Source of the DNA: Shewanella carassii
GTDB lineage: Bacteria; Pseudomonadota; Gammaproteobacteria; Enterobacterales; Shewanellaceae
Direction of reading: 5' to 3'
Assembly (NCBI RefSeq): GCF_002777975.1
Contig: NZ_NGVS01000033.1
Location: 124,001-188,000 of the forward strand
DNA length: 64,000 bases
In this document: piece by piece, positions 27,847 to 36,983 of the stretch
Layout: each line of letters opens with the position of its first letter
How positions within the stretch are numbered: position 1 is the first letter of the stretch
The notes under the pieces: generated by a model
What the model saw: the letters and a program-made list of their open reading frames with translations, nothing else
Databases searched by the model: none
Told to the model about the DNA's origin: nothing
Program-made: the position numbers and the translations under genes

Positions 27847-29070
27847 TTAGGAAGTGTGCCTGCTCTTGCGGGCTCTTTTATGGAAGTACATTTGGCTGTC
27901 AGCCTGTTTCAGGCTGGATTCAATATCGCCGTTGAAAGGCGCAATGCCGACACTGAAATAAATCGCCACATCCTGAGTAGCCAATTGGGTCTCGACCTGC
28001 TGTAAGCGTTCTTTGAGCCAGAGTTCGCTGCCGTAGCAGAGCAGCACAAACTCGTCGCCGCCAAAACGACTGATGAGCGATGGGGCAGGAAAGTTGTGCT
28101 TCAACTCGGTCGCCAGACGCTTGAGGGCATAATCTCCGGCGCCGTGTCCCAAGGTATCGTTAATCTGTTTCAGATTGTCCATATCAAGCAGCGCAGACAT
28201 GGTTTCCACTTTACTTTGGGGCTGCCATTTTTGTGCTTGGGTTTCGAAGTACTTGCGATTGGCTAATCCGGTCAGGCTGTCAAAGTTGGCTAACCTATGG
28301 ATCTGGCGAGATTTTTGATATAGGGCGATGGCATTGGCGGCTTCGCGGGTCAAAATAGCCACCAAGTCCCTGTCATAGCTGCTGAAGCTGGCAACCAAAG
28401 AGCTATCCAGGTTGAGCATGGCATAGAGCTTTTTATCAATATGGATTGGACTGGACAGGGTCGCCCGAATGGGCGGGCTGGCGGCGTTCAATAATAGCGA
28501 CTGGGCTTCGAGACTGAGACCGCTTCCGGCGTTGATTTTGCGCATATCATTGACCACAACTACCCGGTCGCATTGGCCGTTAGTTAAACGATAGGCAAAA
28601 GATTGCTCCAGGGTCATATCCAGCTGTTTTAGCTTGGTCATATCCAGGCCCACAGCCGATTCAAAGTGCAGCTTATTACTGCCGGGTTCCACCAGTATGA
28701 TAGTGCCCATTTCGGCACCATCGACCATGGCAACGGCTTTACCCAGCAGGGCGTTGAGAAAGGCGTGTTCGGTCTCATATTGACTGGATAGATGTACCAA
28801 CTCGAAGGTGGCATCATTGACCCCGATGACCTGTTCCAAGTGTTGCCACAGTCGTCCAATATGACCTTGATGGACATAGCATCCCAGACTATAAGCCAGG
28901 AAATAGATGATAGAAACACCGCCCCACTGCAGCCAGGGCAGTGTGTCAGTAGGGCTGGTGATCCAGAACAATATGGTTATCAGCAGCAGCGGCAGTAACA
29001 GAAGCAGTAGGTGATAGCGCAGATCCAAAGTGTCTATCTTCTGCTTTCTGAGTCCATTCCGATCCGGCAA
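27847..29070 (-). CDS. Membrane GAF-GGDEF diguanylate cyclase
   Basis: Predicted to make cyclic di-GMP from GTP. Two transmembrane helices (about residues 20-38 and 49-68) are followed by a GAF-like domain (about 90-240) and a C-terminal GGDEF domain. The intact active-site motif is RFGGDEF, with the domain start LTGLANRKYFE also present. The inhibitory RxxD site normally just upstream of GGDEF is absent, so product inhibition may be lost. The frame opens with TTG at 29070, with AGGA about 11 bases before it; the exact start is uncertain. It is followed by the MORN-type gene. Confidence 0.9.
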   Translation of the reverse strand: MPDRNGLRKQKIDTLDLRYHLLLLLLPLLLITILFWITSPTDTLPWLQWGGVSIIYFLAYSLGCYVHQGHIGRLWQHLEQVIGVNDATFELVHLSSQYETEHAFLNALLGKAVAMVDGAEMGTIILVEPGSNKLHFESAVGLDMTKLKQLDMTLEQSFAYRLTNGQCDRVVVVNDMRKINAGSGLSLEAQSLLLNAASPPIRATLSSPIHIDKKLYAMLNLDSSLVASFSSYDRDLVAILTREAANAIALYQKSRQIHRLANFDSLTGLANRKYFETQAQKWQPQSKVETMSALLDMDNLKQINDTLGHGAGDYALKRLATELKHNFPAPSLISRFGGDEFVLLCYGSELWLKERLQQVETQLATQDVAIYFSVGIAPFNGDIESSLKQADSQMYFHKRARKSRHTS

Positions 29071-29106
29071 ATTCTGAAAATCCTAAAGTAATACCTGGAA
29101 TTGAGG

Positions 29107-29130
29107 TAAAAGGCGGGTTATTACCCGCCT
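29107..29130 (-). terminator. Terminator of purEK
   Basis: AGGCGGGT (29111-29118) pairs with ACCCGCCT (29123-29130) around TATT, with an A-run on its left that reads as U in the leftward transcript. Confidence 0.75.
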
Positions 29131-29135
29131 GTTTA

Positions 29136-30215
29136 TCAACTAAACTCCGCCAGTATCCACGTGAGCGGTGCCTGATACTGTGACGGCATCCATTGTTTGA
29201 GTTGGCTGATACTGTCTGTCAATGCACTTTTATCCAGTACCGACAGGTTCAGGTGGCCTACCTTACGGCCGGGGCGCACCTCTTTGTCGTACCAGAACAG
29301 CTCGGCATTGGCCAGGCTCAGCCAACGGTCGTCCTTATCTATGCCTATCAGGTTGACCATCACACACTGGAAGTTAACCTGAGGCGTCATCAGTGGCAAT
29401 TCGCACAAGGCCCGCAGGTGCAACTGGAACTGATCCATATGAGTGCCTGCCTGAGTCCAGTGTCCTGAGTTGTGCACTCTGGGAGCCAGTTCATTGACCA
29501 GCAGGTGATCGCCCACCCGGAAACACTCCATCGCCATCACCCCCACATACTCCAGCTCATGCATTATGCTGCTGAGCATAGTCTCGGCTTCGGCCTGCAA
29601 TGGTTGCAATCGCGCCAAGGGGGCTATCGATGCCATCAGAATACCATCCTGATGTAGATTGAGTGTCAGAGGATAAAAGAAGCACTCGCCGCTGCGGCTG
29701 CGAACCCCAACCAGAGATACCTCTTCATCGAAGGGGATCGCCTGCTCGGCAATCGCCTCATTACGCCAATCGGCCGGGATAGTGCTCGACTCGGCTTGCT
29801 TCAGCCAGTGCTGCCCCTTGCCATCATAGCCGCCGGTGCGGCGTTTCAGTAGAACTCTTTTACCATATTTGTGATAAAGATCATTAACTTGGGTGTTATC
29901 GTCCAGCAGTTCCCAAGGCGCTGTGGCCACCTTGAGCTGATCCAGCAGGGATTTTTGGGTGTATCTGTCGGCGAGGCGGCCAAATACCGGGCCATTAATG
30001 AAATGACAGTGCTGCGATAATTGCAGGCTCAGGGGCGACTCCGGCCACTGCTCACGCTCGGCAGTAATAATATCTGTGTCTGTCAGCGGCAACTTTTCAT
30101 CGCTTGGCGCCATGATATCCACCGGGCGGACATCTATCGCCAGCGGTTGGCCGGCATGACGTAACATGGCACCCAGTTGGCCATCGCCCAGTACCCAAAC
30201 TCTCTTGTCAGCCAT
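29136..30215 (-). CDS. purK: N5-carboxyaminoimidazole ribonucleotide synthase
   Basis: ATP-grasp enzyme of purine synthesis that carboxylates AIR with bicarbonate. From the ATG at 30215 the product is 359 residues, starting MADKRVWVLGDGQLGAMLRH, the family N terminus. RRTGGYDGKGQHWL is the ATP-grasp loop, and NELAPRVHNSGHWTQAG is the strongly conserved PurK signature. The frame extends upstream into purE, but that extension shows no homology. The start lies one base after the purE stop, so translation is coupled. Confidence 0.96.
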   Translation of the reverse strand: MADKRVWVLGDGQLGAMLRHAGQPLAIDVRPVDIMAPSDEKLPLTDTDIITAEREQWPESPLSLQLSQHCHFINGPVFGRLADRYTQKSLLDQLKVATAPWELLDDNTQVNDLYHKYGKRVLLKRRTGGYDGKGQHWLKQAESSTIPADWRNEAIAEQAIPFDEEVSLVGVRSRSGECFFYPLTLNLHQDGILMASIAPLARLQPLQAEAETMLSSIMHELEYVGVMAMECFRVGDHLLVNELAPRVHNSGHWTQAGTHMDQFQLHLRALCELPLMTPQVNFQCVMVNLIGIDKDDRWLSLANAELFWYDKEVRPGRKVGHLNLSVLDKSALTDSISQLKQWMPSQYQAPLTWILAEFS

Positions 30216-30216
30216 C

Positions 30217-30708
30217 TCAGTCTTCCCTCGGATCCGGATTATCCAGTACCGCGCGGGTTTGAGCTTCGCGGAAGGCTTCGAGGCGCTCGGCCAGTTGCGA
30301 GTCCTGAGTTGCCAGCATCTGGCAGGCCAGCAGGCCGGCATTGAATGCCCCGGCTGTACCTATGGCCAGCGTTCCCACGGCAATACCCTTGGGCATCTGC
30401 ACTATCGACAACAGGCTGTCCATGCCGCTGAGGGCCTTGCTTTGTACCGGCACGCCCAGTACAGGCAAGCGGGTCTTGGAAGCTATCATACCCGGCAGGT
30501 GAGCGGCGCCGCCGGCACCGCCTATGATGACCTTGTATCCTTTGTCTGCTGCTGATGCGGCAAATTCCATCAACTTGTCTGGGGTTCTATGGGCCGAAAC
30601 CACTTCGACATGGTAGGGCACCTTGAGAGAATCCATGATCTCTGCGGCCGCTTCCATGGTGGGCCAATCACTCTTGGAACCCATTACAACAGCAACGAGG
30701 GCTTGCAT
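30217..30708 (-). CDS. purE: N5-carboxyaminoimidazole ribonucleotide mutase
   Basis: Class I PurE, which moves the carboxyl group of N5-CAIR to give CAIR in purine synthesis. The 163 residues include [22 protein letters not shown] with the catalytic histidine region, [17 protein letters not shown] and [20 protein letters not shown]. The start follows AAGGAG by seven bases. It is first in purE-purK. I looked for a PurR box upstream and found no convincing one. Confidence 0.97.
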   Translation of the reverse strand: MQALVAVVMGSKSDWPTMEAAAEIMDSLKVPYHVEVVSAHRTPDKLMEFAASAADKGYKVIIGGAGGAAHLPGMIASKTRLPVLGVPVQSKALSGMDSLLSIVQMPKGIAVGTLAIGTAGAFNAGLLACQMLATQDSQLAERLEAFREAQTRAVLDNPDPRED

Positions 30709-30949
30709 GATAACTCCTTAACTACTGATTTTATTTATAATATTTTGCCTGTTTCCAGGTCGGGTACAGTAACGGACGGTGCAAACCAGTTCCATGAGTG
30801 CTCTGCGTGGGCTTACAGGCCAGGATACAAGGCGTGGTTCGCAACGTCCTTAACCCGGCGTTGTTCCCAAGGCCGGGCGATAATGGCTGCAGATAATATC
30901 ATGACAGGACGGCGCGCGCTGCCCTTGAACACTGTGTTTCGGACAAAAA

Positions 30950-32116
30950 TCAGCCCGAGTAAAAGATGCGATAGAGGCGGCCTTTGGCATCATCGGCTAT
31001 CAGCAAGGAACCATCCGGTAACTGCAGCACATCGGCGGGGCGTCCGGATACGGTTTCGCCCTTGAGCCAGCCTTCGGCAAACACCTGAGGTTCACCGGCC
31101 TTGCCCTGTTTTATCGGCACGAAACGCACTCGATATCCTACCTTGCTGGACCGGTTCCAGGAACCGTGCTCGGCAATAAAAATGCCGCCGTGATAGGCCT
31201 TGGGGAAGCTGTCGCCGCGATAGAAGGTCATTCCCAGCGCCGCTACATGGGCGCCCAGCTTGACTTCAGGAGGGCTGAAATCGGCGGGCTGCTTACCTTT
31301 GCCGAATTCAGGATCCAGGGTATCTCCTTGATGAACGTAGGGATAACCAAAATGTTGGCCGCGCTGACTCAAATGATTGAGCTCATCGGCTGGCATATCG
31401 TCTCCCATCATGTCGCGGCCATTGTCGGTAAACCACAGCTGGCCACTGATAGGGTCGAAGTCGAAACCGACACTGTTGCGCACACCGGCGGCTTCGAGCC
31501 TCGGTTGTTTGCTTTGGAGATCCAGGCTGATTATTTTGCTGTAGTCGCTGCCGGCATCACAGATATTGCAAGGCGCGCCTACGGGTATATACAGGCGGCC
31601 GTCGGCGGCAAACTTGAGGTATTTCCAGCCGTGATGCTTATCTGAGGGTAAGTCATCATAAAAGATTCGATAGCTCGGGGAAGCACTCTGACTCAGCTGT
31701 TGCTCGATATTGTCAAAGGCGAGAATTTGGCTCACGGCGCCTACATAGAGAGTCAGGTCCCGAAAGGCTAGTCCGGAAGGCATATTGAGCCCGGAGGCGA
31801 TCACTTTGACCTTGTCGTGGCGGCCATCGGCATCTGTATCGATTGCGGCATAGACTTTACCTTCGCCGCGACTGCCGATGAAGAGTGTGCCCTGGCTGCC
31901 AAGCGCCATCTGGCGGGCATTGGCGACATTATCCAGATAGACTTCTATCTCAAAGCCCTGGGGCAGGCGGATATCCTTCAGTTCCGATGGCGCTGAATTT
32001 TTAGCCAGTGCAGAGCCACTCACAGTAGCTGTCAGCAAAGCCGCCGTCGAGAGAGCTGCTGCAAGTGAAATAGCGCGGCGCAGCGGGCGCAGTGAAACGG
32101 ATGAATGCTTAGACAT
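30950..32116 (-). CDS. Periplasmic PQQ-dependent sugar dehydrogenase family protein
   Basis: A 388-residue secreted protein with a long signal peptide (residues 1 to about 38, ending SGSALA). The mature part is the six-bladed beta-propeller of the glucose/sorbosone dehydrogenase type: LPQGFEIEVYLDNVANARQM, KHHGWKYLKFAADGRLYIPVG, FDPISGQLWFTDNGRDMMGDD and AEHGSWNRSSKVGYRVRFVP are all characteristic. Family members oxidise aldoses with PQQ, but substrates vary widely and none is proposed. A strong AGGAGG site precedes the ATG. purE lies 241 bases downstream, a spacer containing only a GC-rich hairpin (30854-30877). Confidence 0.88.
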   Translation of the reverse strand: MSKHSSVSLRPLRRAISLAAALSTAALLTATVSGSALAKNSAPSELKDIRLPQGFEIEVYLDNVANARQMALGSQGTLFIGSRGEGKVYAAIDTDADGRHDKVKVIASGLNMPSGLAFRDLTLYVGAVSQILAFDNIEQQLSQSASPSYRIFYDDLPSDKHHGWKYLKFAADGRLYIPVGAPCNICDAGSDYSKIISLDLQSKQPRLEAAGVRNSVGFDFDPISGQLWFTDNGRDMMGDDMPADELNHLSQRGQHFGYPYVHQGDTLDPEFGKGKQPADFSPPEVKLGAHVAALGMTFYRGDSFPKAYHGGIFIAEHGSWNRSSKVGYRVRFVPIKQGKAGEPQVFAEGWLKGETVSGRPADVLQLPDGSLLIADDAKGRLYRIFYSG

Positions 32117-32166
32117 AAGGCCTCCTTGCGGTTGGGCATATCAGTATGACCTGAAATGAAGGCGAA

Positions 32167-32191
32167 TAAAAAGGGAGGCTAAGCCTCCCTT
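32167..32191 (-). terminator. Terminator of the SPFH gene
   Basis: AAGGGAG and CTCCCTT pair around GCTAAGC, with the A-run to the left giving a U-run leftward, just past the SPFH stop. Confidence 0.75.
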
Positions 32192-32214
32192 CAATTTACT
32201 TTCTAACCAGCTCG

Positions 32215-33606
32215 TTATTTGGCGGATGCTTTACTGCCAAGGACGGTGCTTTTTTCCATCAGTCCCAACGCCGACAAGCCGGTGATCACGTCCAAATTGG
32301 AGGTCATGCCGTTGCCGCCACTGCCGTTGATATAGTTCTTCGGCATATCCACCTTGAAGTTGGGCAGGTTCTGATACAGGGAGTTGGCCACATCCCGGTT
32401 CAGCTCGGCCAGATACACCTTCTCATGGGCACCCAGTGCCTTGTATTTCGCCGCCAGTACGTCGGCTTCGGCTATCCCTTTTTCACGGATCGCCTTGGCC
32501 TCAAACATGGCCGAGGCCGAGTTGGCTTTCTGGATCTCTAGGTTGGCCTGGGCGATTTCCAGCTCCTTGGCCTTGCTCAGGGTGGCGATATCTTTCTTCT
32601 TACGTTCTTCCACCAGTTCACGCTCGGCGATTTGCCGCGCCACTTCAACCTCTTTTTGCTGGGCAATAACCGCCAGCTCCTTGGCACGCTGGGCATCCTG
32701 TACTTCGCGGGTACGCTGGATCTCTTTGCGCAGCTGCTCTGTCTTGGCCTGGGCCTTGGAGGTTTCCTGCTCCTGAATAGTGCGGATCCGCTCGGCAACC
32801 AGTTTTTTCTTATCGGTCAATAGCTTGTCAAGCTGATCTTCCGGCTTGGGATCGCCGATAGTGACCTGGGTGACCGTGATGCCATAATGTTTAAGCGGGT
32901 TGTCCTGACGTATCGGATTACCGCTCTTGTCGGTAATAGGCACTGTCTTCCACACCAATTGCTTGGTGGCTTGCAGCTTGTTGGAATCCTCCTGATCGAA
33001 GCCCACCGGCACCAGATCCACTTGCTCGACTTCAACTTGGCGCCGTTCAGTGGTGTAGATACCGTTGCTGAGCTGATCTGACAATTGTGCCTTGAACTGA
33101 TTGAGGCCGCCCTGGAAAAACTCTTCGCCGGTATATTGGGTCGAGGTGATCACAGTGACGTTGCGGGCGTTCTTGATCAACATGGTGTCAATCAGGTTGT
33201 CGTTGGAGCGAAACTCCCGATGCATCGTCTTGAGCTGCTCGGGATCATAAGACAGCTTGAAGCGGAAAGTGGCCGGTACCTGGCCTGTGTAGGTATCGGC
33301 AAAACGTACCTGCAGCGCCGGCAGACGTTGGTAGAATACCTCGCCCTGGTTGTTGCCAAAGGAGACTGTAACGACCTGATCATAGCGGGTTATTTTCGAC
33401 AGAAACGGCATGCGAAAGTGGATGCCGGGCTCGGTGAACACATCCAAAGAGCCGGTAACATTGTTTTGATGCACATAGGTGTAACCGGCATCTGTCATCA
33501 ATACTGAGCTTTGGGCAATACCCAGGGCCGCCAAAACGCCCACCCCAATCAGAATGCGCTTGGGGGTAAAATAGGATTTAAAACCTGAGGCACTTTTCAG
33601 TTCCAT
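32215..33606 (-). CDS. SPFH/band-7 (prohibitin-like) membrane protein
   Basis: A 463-residue protein with one N-terminal transmembrane helix (about residues 17-36) and then an SPFH domain (about 40-260, including YVHQNNVTGSLDVFTEPGIH). A long charged coiled coil rich in lysine, glutamate, glutamine and arginine (about 265-390) follows, ending in ANSASAMFEAKAIREKGIAEA, typical of the family. SPFH proteins form membrane-bound ring oligomers and organise microdomains; the particular role here is unknown. The start has AAGGAAG before it. It lies 10 bases downstream of a secreted hydrolase gene, an arrangement that suggests a functional pair. Confidence 0.9.
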   Translation of the reverse strand: MELKSASGFKSYFTPKRILIGVGVLAALGIAQSSVLMTDAGYTYVHQNNVTGSLDVFTEPGIHFRMPFLSKITRYDQVVTVSFGNNQGEVFYQRLPALQVRFADTYTGQVPATFRFKLSYDPEQLKTMHREFRSNDNLIDTMLIKNARNVTVITSTQYTGEEFFQGGLNQFKAQLSDQLSNGIYTTERRQVEVEQVDLVPVGFDQEDSNKLQATKQLVWKTVPITDKSGNPIRQDNPLKHYGITVTQVTIGDPKPEDQLDKLLTDKKKLVAERIRTIQEQETSKAQAKTEQLRKEIQRTREVQDAQRAKELAVIAQQKEVEVARQIAERELVEERKKKDIATLSKAKELEIAQANLEIQKANSASAMFEAKAIREKGIAEADVLAAKYKALGAHEKVYLAELNRDVANSLYQNLPNFKVDMPKNYINGSGGNGMTSNLDVITGLSALGLMEKSTVLGSKASAK

Positions 33607-33616
33607 CTAATCTTCC

Positions 33617-34702
33617 TTAATTGAGTTCCAATACGAAATTGACATAATCCGGGTATTTCTGCTGCCAGGCATCATCAAAGAAATGCCCGCCCTGATGCGG
33701 TTTGAGCTGCAGTTGATTACCCGGGCTAAAAAATTGTTCCAGCTGTTTATCCAGCGCCAGATTACTGCTGTGCTCCTGTTCGCCGTATGAGATAACCAGT
33801 CGCTTACCGGCGGGCGCCGAAGCCTTGATTTCGGTTTGCATGCCGCCTGCCGACAATAGCAGGGCGCCGACATAATCATTCGGGTGTTTGGCCAGCAGGT
33901 GCGCGCTGTGAAGGGCACCCTGGGAAAAGCCCATCAATGCTACTTTCTGCTTGTTGACAGGGCTGGTCTTTGCCGCCTGGGCTAAAGCCTGCTGCACCGC
34001 CTGGTGACTGGATTCGGTTTCGGTTCTGGCCCAGCGGAAGCTGTGCTCATTGAGCTTTTCCGTGCCGTTGATCCCGATAAATATTGCCCGTTCACTTGTC
34101 AGCAGTTTGGCCATATGGGCGCTGTTACTGCCTTCTGTGCCATAGCCGGATAACCAGACCAGCACGGGCCAGCCACCTTCAGGGGCAGCCCCCTGAGGTC
34201 GGTAGATATAAGCTGTACCGGCATCTTTTGCATGCTGAGGATAACGGCGTTTAACATTATCCAGCACGGTGCGGTACTCATCCGAGTCTCTGATGGCGTT
34301 AAGTTCGTCGTCTTCCTCGAGCATGATATATTGCCACAGGCCGCGGCTGTCGGCTTGCAACAGCATTTCGATGGCTTGCTCTTTAAGTTCCAGCATTGCC
34401 AGAGTACCGGCGGCTTGATAGGGCGCCCAGATATTACTGCTATCGCGCTCTGTGGCCATTAGGTAATAGGCGAGGGCGCCTGCGTAGTTGTTGTAGCGGT
34501 TTTTTTCATTATCCCCTTGGGCGATGAAGTCTTCCGCATTGGCTTGACTCAGATACAGGTTGGCTATCGGGCTCAACGTCTGCCAGCGGATCTCCGCCTC
34601 CGTTTTTTCTTCATCTGCCAGTGCCAGTTGGCTTAGGCAGAGCAGTCCCAGCCCGGCTCCCCATCTCAACAGGTGGTAGAGCTTAGTGTGTTTGGTTTCC
34701 AT
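33617..34702 (-). CDS. Secreted alpha/beta hydrolase
   Basis: A 361-residue protein from the ATG at 34702, which has AAGGA upstream; the frame continues 13 codons further without homology. A signal peptide ends near LSQLALA|DEE. Residues about 45-140 form a helical, tetratricopeptide-like region. An alpha/beta hydrolase domain follows: LVWLSGYGTEGSNSAHMA is the oxyanion-hole region, MGFSQGALHSAH carries the GxSxG nucleophile, and HQGGHFFDD supplies the catalytic histidine. It resembles phospholipase/carboxylesterase or PHB-depolymerase-like enzymes, but the substrate is unknown. It is upstream of and probably cotranscribed with the SPFH gene. Confidence 0.82.
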   Translation of the reverse strand: METKHTKLYHLLRWGAGLGLLCLSQLALADEEKTEAEIRWQTLSPIANLYLSQANAEDFIAQGDNEKNRYNNYAGALAYYLMATERDSSNIWAPYQAAGTLAMLELKEQAIEMLLQADSRGLWQYIMLEEDDELNAIRDSDEYRTVLDNVKRRYPQHAKDAGTAYIYRPQGAAPEGGWPVLVWLSGYGTEGSNSAHMAKLLTSERAIFIGINGTEKLNEHSFRWARTETESSHQAVQQALAQAAKTSPVNKQKVALMGFSQGALHSAHLLAKHPNDYVGALLLSAGGMQTEIKASAPAGKRLVISYGEQEHSSNLALDKQLEQFFSPGNQLQLKPHQGGHFFDDAWQQKYPDYVNFVLELN

Positions 34703-34860
34703 CCCCAGTCCTTTGTCGTGTGGCGGTGATCCGCATCGCACTTTTTCGAGAGTTTTTAGTCAGCGCGCATACTAGCAGATTCGCTTTAGTGGGGGGATAG
34801 CCAATTTCTTACAATTGTGTCAGTAGTTTGCGATGGTTATTGTTTGGGGAGGATAAGCGA

Positions 34861-34882
34861 GCGCCCGGGTAAAACCGGGCGC
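34861..34882. repeat. GC-rich hairpin downstream of dauA
   Basis: GCGCCCGG and CCGGGCGC form a perfect 8-base-pair stem around GTAAAA. It could end the dauA transcript, but neither direction has a U-run, so this is only a possibility. Confidence 0.4.
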
Positions 34883-34911
34883 GGGAAGATACAAGCAACG
34901 GCACGTTAACG

Positions 34912-36699
34912 CTATTGTGCCGGTTTGCTCTGGAGGGCTTCTGCACGAGTTTGACCATCCGTGCTGAGCGGCACCTGTTCTTCAATCAACTCTCTTAAGG
35001 TGGGATAGAACTTGAGTACACCTTCGATAGGTTGAACTTTGGCCTTGGCCAGGGTTCGGATTGGCTGGAATTGCAGATCGGCGACCAGCAGACGGGTATT
35101 ATTGCTCTGGCATTTGCGTATCAATTTATTCAACGCCGCCATGCCACCGGCATCGAGAATAGACACCCCATCCATATAGAGCACTATGGTCTGTTTGTCC
35201 TGAGTCATCTGCGCGATTTCAGCAAAGATGCGCTCCGCCGCGGCAAAAAACAGTGGGCCATTAATCTTAAGTACCACCCAGTCGTCCGGCAGTGGCCGGT
35301 CGATGTAGCGTTTATTGTTATTGATTTCATAGAGCCGGGTCATCTCGGCGATCTCTTTCATAAACAGCAGGGCCGCCAACATGATCCCGAAAGAGATGGC
35401 GATCACCATGTCGAACACCACAGTTAGGAAAAAGCAGCTTAAGAATACCCAGATATCGCTGCGCGGCGCGGTTTTCAGCAGTTGCCAGGCCTTGGGAGCT
35501 TCGCTCATGTTCCAGGCCACTACCAGTAACAAGGCCGCCATGGCCGCCATCGGCAGGAAGGACAGTAAGCCAGCCAGCGCCACCAGTCCCAGGAGTACCA
35601 CCAGAGAGTGGATAATTGCTGATACTGGGCTATAGGCCCCAGCCTTGACGTTGGCTGCGCTGCGGGCAATGGCGGCTGTGGCAGTGATCCCACCAAAGAA
35701 GGGCGCCACTATATTACCTATCCCCTGGCCAAGCAGTTCACTGTTGGCGCTGTGACGCTTACCTGTCATACCATCGAGTACAACGGCGCATAGCAAGGAT
35801 TCGATGGCGCCCAACATGGCGATGGCAAAGGCGGCCGGGGCCAGGGCCTTAATCATCTGCCAGGATAGCCCCAAAGGTTCGCCATCTGGTCCAGGTTGCA
35901 ACCAAGGCCACTCAAAGCTAGGCAAGAAGGGCGGAATACCATTGCCTTGGCTGCCATCGGGCAACAGATAATGAAAGCGGCTGCCTATGGTTTCTATTTC
36001 TTGCCCAAAACTGCCAAGCAGCAATGCCAGTAGGCTGCCGACTATGATGGCCGGTAGATGCGCCGGTACCGGCAATTTCAGTTTTGGCCACAGCAACATG
36101 ACCGCTAGAGTGACCAATGCGACCAATAGGCTGGGTAAGTCGGTTTGTGGTAAGGCTTGCACCAACACTTGCAGTTTTTCACCAAACTGCTCCGGCATGC
36201 TGTCTATGGGGAGACCGAAGAAGTCTTTCAACTGCAAAACCGCAATGACCACACCTATCCCGGCGGTAAAGCCCAGCGTCACCGACTGAGGAATATATTG
36301 GATCAGGCGACCAAGGCGCAGCAGCGCCATGGCTATCAGGATAACGCCTGACATCATCCCCGCTATCAATAGACCTGCTAGGCCAAACTCCTGGGCTATT
36401 GGGTAGAGCAGTACCACAAAGGCCGCGGTCGGGCCTGAGATGGAGTAGCGTGAACCACCGGTAATGGCGATGATAAAGCCACCTATGATCGCAGTATAGA
36501 GACCATATTGAGGGGCCACACCACTGGCGATAGCCAAAGCCATAGCCAATGGAATGGCGATGATCCCCACAGTGACCCCGGCCATCAGATCCTGGCCAAA
36601 ATGCTTACCGCTGTATCCTTCCTTGGCGATGACTTCACGCAGGGCATGGCCCAGGCGTAAAGAAAAGAGTTGGGTTCTGAAATTGCTTATGTGAGGCAC
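34912..36699 (-). CDS. dauA: SulP family transporter, DauA-like
   Basis: Inner-membrane anion transporter, closely similar to the E. coli C4-dicarboxylate transporter DauA (YchM). Shared stretches include TVGIIAIPLAMALAIASGVA, ITGGSRYSISGPTAAFVVLL, MLGAIESLLCAVVLDGMTG and FFGGITATAAIARSAANVKA. About 14 helices are followed by a cytoplasmic STAS domain (about residues 440-560, with DGVSILDAGGMAALNKLIRK). The start is GTG at 36699, with GGAG nine bases upstream. DauA takes up succinate and related acids at acidic pH in E. coli; the substrate here is inferred. It is divergent from the VWA gene. Confidence 0.9.
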   Translation of the reverse strand: MPHISNFRTQLFSLRLGHALREVIAKEGYSGKHFGQDLMAGVTVGIIAIPLAMALAIASGVAPQYGLYTAIIGGFIIAITGGSRYSISGPTAAFVVLLYPIAQEFGLAGLLIAGMMSGVILIAMALLRLGRLIQYIPQSVTLGFTAGIGVVIAVLQLKDFFGLPIDSMPEQFGEKLQVLVQALPQTDLPSLLVALVTLAVMLLWPKLKLPVPAHLPAIIVGSLLALLLGSFGQEIETIGSRFHYLLPDGSQGNGIPPFLPSFEWPWLQPGPDGEPLGLSWQMIKALAPAAFAIAMLGAIESLLCAVVLDGMTGKRHSANSELLGQGIGNIVAPFFGGITATAAIARSAANVKAGAYSPVSAIIHSLVVLLGLVALAGLLSFLPMAAMAALLLVVAWNMSEAPKAWQLLKTAPRSDIWVFLSCFFLTVVFDMVIAISFGIMLAALLFMKEIAEMTRLYEINNNKRYIDRPLPDDWVVLKINGPLFFAAAERIFAEIAQMTQDKQTIVLYMDGVSILDAGGMAALNKLIRKCQSNNTRLLVADLQFQPIRTLAKAKVQPIEGVLKFYPTLRELIEEQVPLSTDGQTRAEALQSKPAQ

Positions 36700-36873
36700 G
36701 TCGACAGGGCTCCATAAAATCGAACCGGCTTGTGACCGGGAAAAAAAGAGCCGTTATTTTAGGCTTCCGTTAATGACCCTTGTGTGATGTCTGGCTCAGA
36801 ATCAAAATTTTAGGCTTTTTTTTATTGTGGAAGTATGTTTGGTGTTTAAGTGGTTATTTTCGCGATAGAAGAA

Positions 36874-36897
36874 GGCCTTTGGCTATGGCCTTTGGCT
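36874..36897 (+). repeat. Short direct repeat before the VWA operon
   Basis: GGCCTTTGGCT occurs at 36874-36884 and again at 36887-36897. The unit lies in the 284-base spacer between dauA and the VWA gene and is followed by a T-rich stretch; AAGGCC and GGCCTT can also pair as a small hairpin. Significance unknown. Confidence 0.4.
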
Positions 36898-36983
36898 TTT
36901 TATTTCCATTTTCTTATCTGGCGATAACCCTTTTGTCCTTGGCATCCGTTTGCAATAACAATAGCCGAATAAGGAGAAATGTT

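Noticed and set aside
30216..30341. Upstream extension of purK by 42 codons
   Set aside because: It would overlap purE and has no homology. The conserved PurK N terminus begins at 30215.
30709..30949. PurR box upstream of purE
   Set aside because: Candidate strings with GCAA fail the spacing or half the consensus positions of the PurR operator.
36780..36983. 68-codon N-terminal extension of the VWA protein
   Set aside because: It has no ribosome-binding site and lies in the divergent promoter region. The ATG at 36984 has AAGGAG upstream.
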